DNA of 64,000 nt, from assembly GCA_964036045.1 (NCBI GenBank), contig OZ038380.1, positions 63,224,591 to 63,288,590 on the forward strand. Direction: 5' to 3'. Source of the DNA: Eutreptiella sp. 'Long Island Sound 2002'. Lineage: Eukaryota > Euglenozoa > Euglenophyceae > Eutreptiales > Eutreptiaceae. Below the pieces are notes generated by a model. It did not search any database. It saw only the letters and a program-made list of their open reading frames with translations, and was not told the DNA's origin. Made by a program: the position numbers and the translations under genes. Below are positions 52,909 through 62,808 of this stretch, in pieces (position 1 is the first letter of the stretch; the number at the start of each line of letters is the position of its first letter).

Positions 52909-53614
52909 TCACCTGCGCCGCCGCTTGTGTGGGGGCTGGGGCTGTGGCGGCGGCGGGTTGCGCCGGCGGTAGCGCCAGTGGGCGAGGGCGCTGCGCAAGG
53001 CCCAGGGGAGCCAGTTGTTCGCGTCCGCATCCGTGATGCGGAGTACCGCTCCCCCTTCCAGGAAGGCCGGCCACGTCGGCTCCCTGTCGGGCCACGCCGC
53101 CCGGATCACTGACCTGAGGACCCTCTCGTGGTCCTCTGGGGCTGCCCACCCCCCCGGGGGGACCTCTTGGTTTCCTCCGTCCCTCCGGAGGAGCACGGCA
53201 TCGAAAGGCCGGTTCCTCAACCCCCTCGTGGTCCCCTGGTTGGCCCACCACAACCACCCGTACATCTCCCCCACCAGGGGGAGGGCCTCATCCCCCAGAG
53301 GGTCCGGGACAGTGCCCCAGTCCCGGTCCCAGGGCCGGGCCCCCTCTGCCCCTCGCGCTGGCTCCCCCCGCTGCCCCTGTTCCTGGGGCGCCGATGCCGC
53401 GCCCCGCCCCCCCACCGCCGAGGCCATCCGCGCCGGCTCCGCTCTCGGCGCGGGGGGGGGCTGGCTGGTGCTGGGGTCGTGGGGGTTGGGGGGGGACGAG
53501 CTCGTAGGCGCCGGGGTCGATGTTGTAGAGGTGGTGGTGCTGGTGGTGGTGGTGGTGGGTGTGGTGCGCCGGCATCTGTTGGATGCTGGGGGGGGTGCAC
53601 CTCACCGGCTGCAC
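52909..53614 (-). pseudogene. LINE B ORF5, frameshifted
   Basis: The N-terminal part (HHTHHHHHQHHHLYNIDP) is read in one frame and the conserved C-terminal block (VGEMYGWLWWANQGTTRGL ... RITDADANNW ... KRRRR) in another, with a shift near 53300-53430. The codon matching the LINE A start ATG is GTG here. The C-terminal block is nearly identical to LINE A. Confidence 0.55.
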
Positions 53615-54029
53615 GTCCGGCTGCGGGGCGCCCTGCCCCCCGCCCCCCTCCCTTCGCCCCCCCTCCCCAAGGGCTCCCCTGCCCCATCCCGCCTGTCCCT
53701 TGGGGCCTATGGCGCCCTTGCCCTTGCCCTTGGGCCCCCTTCCGGCCCCCTGCCCGTGCCGTGGGTCCCGCCCCCTGTCCCCCACGCCCTTGCCTGCCCG
53801 CTTGCCCACCGTCCCTCGCCCCGCTCCCCGCACCTGGACGCCCTGCCCGCGCCCCTGCGCGCCCTTCCCGTGCCCTGGTCCCTTCCCGGCCCCCTGCCCT
53901 GAGTCGCGCCGTCCGCTGCCTGGGCTCTGTCCCCCTCCGCTGCTGCGCCCTTGCTCCCTGCCGCGCGTGCCCTGGCCCGCTCCTTGCGCGCACTCCTGGG
54001 CACCTCCCCTCACACCTCCTGTCCCCCGC

Positions 54030-54884
54030 TCAGCGCTCCCGTGGCTGGCACGCAGCTCTGCCTGTGCGCCGTCCCCTCCTTCCTGGATCACGCGCCGGGC
54101 GTCCCGCTGTCTTTGCAGCTGCGGCAGCGTGACGCCCGGCGGCGAGCGCTCGGGCGCCGGCGGGGGGGGCTTGCCGCGCCCGCCCGGGGGGGAACGGCTT
54201 GGGGGGGAGCGGCTTGGGGGGACTGGTGTGGATGTGGGTGGCGTTGGCGTGGGCGTGGTACTTCGCGCACTCCCTGCCCACTGCTGCTGCTGCGGCAGCC
54301 GCCGGCGAGGCGCCCGTGGCCCGTGCGGGGTCCTTCCCCCGCTTTCGTGGCGTGCTGGGGGCCACGGCGTGGCCGGCCGAGGCTGTGGCGTGGCTCGCCG
54401 GGGCCGCGGTCGCAACCCCTCGCGCGCCCTCCCCGCTCCCATCTGCGGCTGCGGCAGGCCTCAGCGATGCGCCCGGTTCCTGCGCAGGGGCTACCCCCCA
54501 TGTTGGCGGCGTGCCGGGGGCCGCGGTCGGGGCCGCGGCGTTGCTCGCTGGGGCTGCGGTCTCCGCTTCCCGCGCGTCTGGGCTCCCCTCCCGGGGCAGG
54601 GCGGCAGGGCTTGCTGCTTGGGCGGCGGGGCCGGTCACCTCGGCTGGCTCAGGCTCCTCGACCGGCGGCGGCGGCCCGACCAGCACCGCCGCCTCCGCCA
54701 GCCTGCGCTCCTCGCGCTCCGCAGGGGTCTCCCCCGTCCACTCCGGGGAGACGGGGGAGCGAGAGCGGGACCAGCGGTGGTGGCGGCGGTCCCGCTGGGG
54801 GGAGCCATCGGATTCTGCGATCACTGTTATCCTGGTAGGCATGCGTGAAGGCAGGTGCGCCCTTCCCACTACCTCCTGGTGCAT
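54030..54884 (-). CDS. LINE B ORF4, RS-motif and Ala/Pro-rich protein (284 aa)
   Basis: ATG at 54884-54882 overlaps the ORF3 stop by one base in TGATG. The protein has an RS-type stretch (SRSRSPVSPEWTGETPAEREERRL), a long Ala/Pro/Thr-rich middle and a basic C-terminus, as in LINE A ORF4. No enzymatic motif. The overlap suggests translation by termination-reinitiation, known for some LINEs with overlapping ORFs, but this is inferred from sequence only. Confidence 0.55.
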   Translation of the reverse strand: MHQEVVGRAHLPSRMPTRITVIAESDGSPQRDRRHHRWSRSRSPVSPEWTGETPAEREERRLAEAAVLVGPPPPVEEPEPAEVTGPAAQAASPAALPREGSPDAREAETAAPASNAAAPTAAPGTPPTWGVAPAQEPGASLRPAAAADGSGEGARGVATAAPASHATASAGHAVAPSTPRKRGKDPARATGASPAAAAAAAVGRECAKYHAHANATHIHTSPPKPLPPKPFPPGRARQAPPAGARALAAGRHAAAAAKTAGRPARDPGRRGRRTGRAACQPRER

Positions 54885-56098
54885 CAGTGCCGTGCCGTGG
54901 GCAGTGCCGTGCGATGCTCTGCGGGGGGGAGGGGGGGAGGAGGTCGGGGGCCGGCTGTGGCGTCAGCCCCGCACGGGCGGGGGCCGGCGGCCATCCATCG
55001 GTATTGGGAGGGGAGGCGGGGGAGCCACGCGGCCCACGCATCGCGCCACAGCCCCCAGTTCGGGGCAGGGCCCAGGGCCCTGGGCCCCCGGGGGTCGTCG
55101 GTTGGTGCCGGGGGGAGCCGCACTAGGTGGACCCCCGTAACGGCGGTGACCTCCCGTGTTCGCAGGAAGGTGTGTACCCCGTCCCGCGCCGCGGGCGCCG
55201 GGAGGGGGGGGCGGGGTACGGTGCTGCCCCATAGAGGTGGGTGGGAGTGATCCCCAGGACCGGTCCGACGACGAGGAGGAGCAGGGGGTTGCCAGGGCAC
55301 TCTTACCAGAGGACCTGCCCCCTGTGGTGGGCTCCCCTGGTTCTGGAGAGGGGGGGGGGGCAGGTCTGAGTTGGCCCAGCTGCGGGGCGCGTGCGTCGCC
55401 GGCAGGAGGGCAGGGCACCAGGTGGGCTCCCTGGGGAACGCATCGCATACGATGGCGTACAGGGGGGTCGGCCCGGTGCCGTCGTACACCGGGTTGGTCG
55501 ACCGGGGGCGGGCGGGCGCCTCGTCCGCGCCTTCCACGAACACTGTGATTTCGCCCACCTCCAGGTCCTCGTCCGGTGGGTGTAGAAGGTGGAGCGCCGC
55601 ATCCAGCTCGGACACTCCCCCCGGGTATGTGGCCCGCGCCTGGTTCAGGTACGGGGCCGCGTCCCCGGGGTAGCGCGTCCTGAGGGCGTGCAGCAGGGCT
55701 GGGGCGCTGCTGCGGAGGGACATGGCGGACCCCGCTCCCGTCAACTGCAGGGTATCCCCCATGGACAGGGGCTGGCCCGACCGGTTGGACTCGTGCCACT
55801 CCATCCAGTGCCCGTAGAGGGCCGCCTCCGGGCTGAAGAGCCCCGGCTGGACAGCGTTCACGATCCGATGCATCGCCGGGAGTAGCGTAGGGGCCCCTGC
55901 TCCGTTCAGGGCGCGGACGGCCGGGAGGGCGGTCTCGTTGAGAAAAGCCCTCGCACTGCCCGTCAGGTCACGCCGTCCGGCAGCGTGCGCCTCGTGCGCC
56001 TCCGCCACCGCGTCCGCCACCAGGCCCCGGACGGCCGCCTCCTGCGCTTTGCGGCGGGCCTTGGCGTGTCCCGGCCCATCCCCCCGTCGGCGTGGCAT
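54884..56098 (-). CDS. LINE B ORF3, unrecognised protein (404 aa)
   Basis: Open from ATG 56098 (MPRRRGDGPGHAKARRK) to a TGA at 54886-54884, 39 nt downstream of the ORF2 stop. It is clearly homologous to LINE A ORF3 along its length, with indels near 55250-55330. Basic N-terminus, Ala-rich helical middle (NETALPAVRALNGAGAPTLL), acidic segment (DEDLEVGEITVFVEGADE) and Pro-rich end. Its function is unknown to me; a nucleic-acid-binding role is only a guess. Confidence 0.65.
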   Translation of the reverse strand: MPRRRGDGPGHAKARRKAQEAAVRGLVADAVAEAHEAHAAGRRDLTGSARAFLNETALPAVRALNGAGAPTLLPAMHRIVNAVQPGLFSPEAALYGHWMEWHESNRSGQPLSMGDTLQLTGAGSAMSLRSSAPALLHALRTRYPGDAAPYLNQARATYPGGVSELDAALHLLHPPDEDLEVGEITVFVEGADEAPARPRSTNPVYDGTGPTPLYAIVCDAFPREPTWCPALLPATHAPRSWANSDLPPPPLQNQGSPPQGAGPLVRVPWQPPAPPRRRTGPGDHSHPPLWGSTVPRPPLPAPAARDGVHTFLRTREVTAVTGVHLVRLPPAPTDDPRGPRALGPAPNWGLWRDAWAAWLPRLPSQYRWMAAGPRPCGADATAGPRPPPPLPPAEHRTALPTARH

Positions 56099-56137
56099 GG
56101 TACTGCGGCTCTGCAAAGGGCGGCGGCGGTTTGGGGG

Positions 56138-59100
56138 TCAGGGCGCGAACACGTGCGACAGGTGCGCAACGGATGTGGGGTCCCTCAGGTGCACGTGCAT
56201 CCACAGAAGGGCAGCGCCCGCGGGGCCCGCGCGTTCGTGTGAGGGGGCGTGTGCCCCCTCGATGCGCTGGTGCAGGGCCTCGTCCTCTGTGCGCCTGCGC
56301 GGGCCTGCGGGAGGTTCGGGCCAGGGGCACGCGGCCACCTGGGCGCACCGCGCGCACCTGTTGGCGCCTGTCGACGCTGCGGAGGACACCGTGTCACATT
56401 CCCCGCAGAGCCGGCAGGTGTGTGGGAGGTGGGAGGGCGGCGACCAAGGGTCGAGATGGCGGAGCCAGAGGTCGTCCCACCTCTGTCGGAGGGGGTCCCG
56501 GATCTCCAGCATGTGGGCGCGGACGCGGCGCCGGTAGTCCCTGCCGAGCGTCTTCCGCTGGACCTCCCGCAACGTGTCGTCGGGGAGAATCCCGTGGTCG
56601 TTGAAGGCGGCGATGAGGTCGTCCCACGCCGGGCGGGGGTGCCCCCGGGGGGGGGGGTTGCCATGTACACGTGGCGCCCGGTGAGGTGGGGCGTCAGCGC
56701 ATCCCATTGGCACCCGTTCGCGGCGTCCCGGTGGAGGAGGGCCAGTAGGGTGCCGTCCACGACTGCCTCCCATCCCACTCGCAGCCCTTCGCAGTCGTCC
56801 AGCTCCTGGCGCAGTGCGGCTGCAATGGTGGGGAGCGTGACGAGCAAGGGCCCCTGGGTGTCGCCCAGCCGGGACAGGGCGTCGTCGTATACCGGCCCCC
56901 CAGCTTTAAAGTGCACCACGGCGAGCTGGGCGGCCCGGTCCTCTGGGGGGTGCCGCCGGTCGGTGGCCGCGGCGTGTCCCCATTTGTGTATCTCCGTAGC
57001 CCGGAGTACGTTGGCGGCGTAAAGGACGATGCGGGGGGGGACGGGTGTCCTGACGAGTGAGGACACGTCCCCAGTCCATCCTGTTAGCGGCCCCGGGGCC
57101 GCTTGCAGCCATCCCCCGGTCGCCGCGTCCCACGGGTGGTCAGGTCCCTCCCCGCGGATCACGGTGGGTCTCGGCCGGGTGTCCGGCCCCCATTCCTCGA
57201 GCGGGATGGCGGCGTATTGTTGCACAGGGGTCTCCGGGGCGCGCGTGACGGCGCACTTCCGGCACCACTCGCGCGCCCATTCCTCACCCACTATGCACGC
57301 CTGCCACGCGGTCTTGGAGCCGCGCCCGATGATCCACGGTGGGAAGAGGGTGTCTTGTAGGTGCTTTGAGAACCCCCCCGGCAGGTCCTGGTACGGGTGG
57401 GGGCCCTCTTGTGGCGGGCACTCCAGAGTGCAATTCACGACACAGAGGGAGGCTACGAAGTCCTTGTCAGGGCGCGGGGCAGGGGGAGGGTGGTCGCCCT
57501 CCGCCGCAGTGAGCCATCGGTGTGCCCAGGCCGCCGCGCTTAGGGGCTCGCGGAGCAGTTGCTCCAGCCGGTGGTTGCGAAGCTCCCATGCTAACTCCCT
57601 CAGCCGGAGCATGTGGTGGAGGAAATCCTCCACAGAGGTCCCTCCTGGCGGGTCGTAGCGGGCTATGGCGCGGAGCTGCGCCTCCGCGTCCTCGGGCACC
57701 AGTCCGGAGCAGAAGACTTCCGTCCATGTGGCGCCTGCGGAGCGCCACAAGGCCACCCACAGGGCTTTGTCCCCGGGTGGGAGGTGGCGGGCCGCCTCGT
57801 GTACCGCCTGGCGGTAGTGGAGCCACAGGAGCCGTGAGTGGGCGCACCCCACGTGCATGTGCACCAGGGTCTCCTCCGGGCCGCCGCATAGGAGGCACGG
57901 TTGTGGGACGACGGCGACGCCGGAGAGCCGCTCCTTACGGAGACGGAGCCTGCGCTGCACCGGCATGTGGCCGTCTCGGGCCCGCAGCGCCCGGCGGTTG
58001 GTGGCCGTCGCGGTGAGGTCCCGGGCGTGGACATAGGCTGTGGCGTGGGCCGCGCCCAAAGGTGTGTGTCCCCGGTGCGTCAGCGCATGGTCCGTTTGCG
58101 CCCGCTGCGCAACCTCGCCGAGCGCCCGCATTGTGGGGGGCCGTAGATCGAGGTGGCCGTCACGGCCGCCGACAATGAATTTGGCGTGGCAAGAGTCCGG
58201 GGGCGTGTTTTGCAGGATGGTGTCCTGGGACGCCGCCCAGTCCGCCTTGTGCAGTAGGGCGTCACTGTGGTGCGAGGTGGCTCGGACGTACCAGAACGGG
58301 TGCCCGGCGTGTCGCCCTCGCGCGCACAGTCCGTCCCGGAGCCAGCGCAGGGGCATCTGGTTGACCACCTTCGCCGCGCCCGCGGGTACCCCCGTGGTCC
58401 GCTCGCGATCTGCGTGCCGCAGGAGTCAGAGGATGACTTCGGCGTCTACCGTGTGGACCCATGGTCGGTGGGCACCGTATTGTAGGGGGAGGGAGGCGGC
58501 CACCCCCTCCCCGTCGGGCACCGTGCCCGAGATGGCCACCGCCCACGTGCGGGTGAGGTCGGCGGCGAGAGCGACGCTGGTGGCGTGTTTGCAGGGTCCG
58601 CCCCCGGACGCGTCGGAAGAGGTGTGGCCCCAGGCCTCCGGGATCCAGTAGTACCCGGTTGGGCTGAGCCAGCCCGCGTTGAGGTCGGCGGAGCGCCACC
58701 GGACGTCAGGGTTGCTGGGCGTCAGTTGGTCCACGCTCAGCGCCCTGGTATCGCCAGGGCTGATCGCCGGGGGGTCGTGCAGCCCGATGTCCGCTCCGGC
58801 GATCGTGCCTACCCAGGACCGAAGTGCCGTCACATGTTCCTTGAGCCACGCCGGGCCTCCGCGCTGGTGCACCACCAGGTGTCCGGTGTCGTCCGGCTGG
58901 TCGTCCAGTGCGCGCGCTGCCATGTCCGGGTCGTGCGGCATCCCCGTAGCTACCAGCAGGGTGGTGCCACAGGGGAGTCCACGGGGTTTGGGCTGGCCTG
59001 CCTCCACCTGCATCATTACCCACTCGGCCCGGAGCTGCGCTTGCCCCGCCGCTTGGGTGCATTGGTTGTCCGTGGTCACCAACCACAACGGCGTCGGCGC

Positions 59101-62100
59101 GTGGGGCCGGGGGCGCGGGGGCGTTAGGCTCTTGGTGCTCGCTTTCCGTGAGTACGTCGTGGAGGATGTACATGAGGGCTGCCAGCGGGTGGTACGCCGC
59201 CCCCCGCGTGGGGGGGGATAGGCCGCCCCGGCGGCGGTAGCCCCCGACGTGGAGACGCAGGCCGTCCGGGATCACCCGTGGGCCGGTCTGGGCGTCCTGC
59301 TTAGCCCTCGTGGGGTGGACAAGTCTCAGGCAGGGGTCCCGCGTGCCGCTGGTGTGGAAGAGGTGGACCAAGGCGTCGCGCCACCCGGGGTGGTTGGTGG
59401 GCTCCTGCTCGCGCGGGAATAGTGGAGGTGTTCATCAGCGCATTGGTTGAGGCATTGCCGCATCGCCGTCGGCCACGGGTCGTCGTTGTCGGGGAAGGGG
59501 TGGCGTGGCCCCCGGTGCCCATGCCACGGCGTTGTGTGCGGCACCGTGAGGCGGCACGTGTCGCGGTGTCGCAGCTTGGCGGTGCGCAGCGTGACGATGT
59601 TGCCCGGCGGAATTGTAGTTGGACATGGGCCGCCCTGGGGCACGGGATGGGGTTGTACAGCCCCACTCCCAGGGCGGCCAGGGCCCGGGGTATGCGGTGG
59701 ACCCAGTCAACCCCCGCTAGAGTTGCGAACTCCGGGACGGGGTAGTGCACCTGGGGACATATTCCATGCGCGCCGGCTATTTCCGAGAACATCTTGGTGA
59801 CCTCGGCGCGCACGGAGGTTGAGCGGTGGTGGACGAGTGTACCCACGAGGGCCACCGCTGCCTGCTGGCACCGCGTTGGCCCCCCTGTGAGGCTCAGGGT
59901 CCGGTCATCCTGCAGGCTGTCCCGCGAGGCGTCGAAGGCGTACCGCGCCGTGTTCTTCGCGACCTGGACCGTGATGTGGTCCAGGTGGCGTGCAGTGTCG
60001 GAGTCGTTGGCGATGAAAGGGGCGACGTACTGCGTCACCCCCCAAGGATCGCCATGATGACGTCCTGCACCACTTTTGGTGGCGCGAGGGTGTTGAGGCA
60101 CCAGTGGTGCACTGCCGCCAGGCGTAGCAGGTGCTTGCGCTGCAGGGAGAACTCCCCGTCCGGCTGCAGCTGGAGTCCCAGGTAGGGGACGGAGTCCGCC
60201 GCTGGTACCCAGTGCCATGGGTTTTCCAGGCGGGGACGAAGGCGCAGCTGCAGGCCCGGGACCCCCTCCGTGGTGGCCATGGCGCACTTGCGGGGGTTGA
60301 GCTCCATGCCCATCATCCCCAGGTACGCGGCCACCGCCTCCACGCCCTCGACGAAGTGCTGCAGCGTGTGGGCCACAACCAGCAGGTCGGCGATGTAGGC
60401 CTGGATGAGGCCGTGCTCGGCCCCTCCCGGCAGGCGCAGGCGCTGCCCCTGCGCCCTGAGCAGGGGCTCCAGGAGGAGCGCGTACAGCAGGGGGCTCTCA
60501 GGGTTGCCTTGCCGGACGCCGCGCAGCATGTGGACGGGCTACGTTAGCCCGTGTGCGGTGACGATGCACAGCCTGGCACACGTGTGGAGGAGGAGCAGGA
60601 GGTTGATGACCTCCGGCGGCATGGAGAGGTGGCGCAGGATGAGGTGGAGGGCACCGTCGGGGGCGGTGTTGAAGGCCTTGCGGGCGTCGAAGGGGAAAAC
60701 GTAGTTGGGCCTTCCCCGCTGGAGCTGCCGCTGCGCCATGAACAGTGGGGGGCCTGTGTTGGAGCCAGGGAGGGTCCCTTGCTGCCAGTCGCTGACCACT
60801 CCGTGCCGTGTGAGCACTTCCGTGATGCGCTGGGTGAAGGGGCCCGTGAGCAGCTTCATGTCCAGCTGGCCCAGGGCTATGGGCCTGTAGTCGTCCAGTC
60901 TGGCGGAGCCCGGTACCTTGGGGCTGAGCCAGATGTGCGCGTCCCTCCAGTGCATCGGCAGCGGGGCGCCGCGGAGGATGGCCCAGTAGGAGTGGACCAG
61001 GAGCCACTGGACGGGTGCCGGGAGGGCCTTGATGAAACGGGCCTCCGGGTGGTTGGGACCTGGGGCCTTGCCATCAGCCTTGTCGAGGGCAGACTGCAGG
61101 TCCTGCATGGAGTACTGCTGGACCTGTGTCCAGGCCCCTTCAGGGACCCGGGGGACATGGCGGCCGAGGACTGCCTGGAAGCCTGGGAGCTCCACCGGGC
61201 GTTTGTCATACAGTTCTCGCCAGAAGGCGCGAACTGCGAACATCACGTCGTGGGCCTCCGTGAGGAGCGTTTGGGTGTTGGGGACCCGCACGTTCTAGAG
61301 GCCTGACGGGCCAGGGGCCTCTACCTCTATGGCTCCCCTCACGGCTTTCCATCGCTGGGCGATGTCGGGGGCGTGGCGGCGGCAGAAGTCCTTGATGGCG
61401 CGCTGCGGTCTGCCGCCAGGAGTGCACGGAGTTGGCGGATGTCCTCCTCGAGGGCGGCTGCTTGCCTCTCCAGCTCCTCCTGTAGCTGGCCGTGTGTGGT
61501 CAGGCGGAACCCGGGCGACGCACCCTGCAGCTCCTCCGCGAGCCAGAGCCCCGCCTCGGACCGGATGCCATACCGTGCCGCGTCCGCCTGGTACGCCACC
61601 GGCGCGCACGCTGCCAGGGTGTCATAGCGGAGGACCGCCGCCTGGAGCCGCTTTCTGCTCTCTGCAGAGTCCCCCTCTGCCGGGTCCATCCCCACCGGGG
61701 ACGGCTGCTGGCGTCCCACCACACGCGCCAGGGCGTCATGCGTCGGGTGGAGGTGTTCGAACACCTTGTCCACCGCGGCCGCGGGCATGGACCCGTAGGC
61801 GTGCTGCTCTGCGAGACCCAGCCAGGGCGCCAGGGAGGGTTGATCCTGCGCGGCAGTGACCGCCGCCCACAGGCAGTGTTGGACGGGCGCGGCCTCGCCG
61901 TCGTACGGGAGGAGGCGGCCCTCCGTGTGGCTGTAGGAAGTGGGCACCGCCGAGCACCCCGCTGCGCTGAGGAGGCCCGGCAGGGCAAGGGGGACCCGGA
62001 GGTGGTCCGAGCCGATCACCTCGGGGTGTGCCATGCCGCGAGCCCGGACGCTTTCCCGCAGGGACCACGGCAAGAGGGGCTCGTTGACCAGGAAGGTGTC

Positions 62101-62796
62101 CACGCTGTGCTGGGACGGGTGGAGCGTGGGGGTCATGTCCTCCTCGCCGGCCGCCGTGGCCCTCCGGAAACCGCAGGCCTCCCAGCCCGCTCGCAAGTGC
62201 TCCGTGGCCGGGTTGGTGGTGGCATCCATGTAGATGTTGGTGTCGCCGGCGATGACCAGGGGGTGTCTCCCACCAAGGCTGCGCGCCGTGGCATACATTT
62301 GTATGTCGGCCCAGAACGCCGCCCGTCCCGCCCACGGGGAGCAGCCTGCTTGCGGCACACGGACGTTGATGAGGGTGAGGCCTCCCCCGTCCGTGCGGAT
62401 CTCCAGGGCGGCGGCCCTCCCGGGGACAATTTCCGTGAAACTGAGCACCTCGTGCTCCGCCACGTACTTGCTGCTGACCGCGGTGAGGAGGCCCCCCCCT
62501 CTCGAGGTGGAAGTGGCTCCGGTCTCCGCCAGCCAGCTGCTGAAGAAGGGGGTGTACCCCTTGTCCCGGAGCGCCGCGGCCACCTGCATCTCCTGCGCCC
62601 AGGTGGCGATCCCTGTTTCCTGGAGCATGATGGCAAAGCCCCCCTCCTGGGGTAGCATGCCGGTGATGAGTTGCTCCTTGTCGGTACAGGCCGCTGGCCC
62701 CCGGCGGTGCCGGAGCGTGTCCCGGAGGGACTAGTCTGGCAGTACGAGGCCGTTGCGCAGGTTCCACAACAGGAGCCATAGGGCGTCGCCCGCCAT
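56138..62796 (-). pseudogene. LINE B ORF2: endonuclease, RT, RNase H, CCHC, long C-terminal extension
   Basis: ATG at 62796 opens LWLLLWNLRNGL, the usual start of an APE-type endonuclease. Endonuclease motifs follow: LQET near 62625, AGDTNIYMD near 62245 and GSDHLRV near 62010. Then RT: motif A (FPFDARKAFN, last D changed to N) near 60690, motif B (GVRQGNPESPLL) near 60515, and motif C YIAD at 60386-60397 with Ala for the first Asp. RNase H lies near 58280-58620 and the CCHC knuckle (CLLCGGPEETLVHMHVGC) near 57845-57895. An ~550-codon extension ends with CRLCGEC...CARC near 56360-56420. Breaks: TAG 62731, frameshift near 61420, TAG near 61296, TAG near 60541, frameshifts near 60045, 59600, 59400, 59110, 58425 and 56620. 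The implied intact length is about 2,200 codons, very long for a LINE ORF2. Confidence 0.85.
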
Positions 62797-62808
62797 GTCC
62801 TCCTGGAG

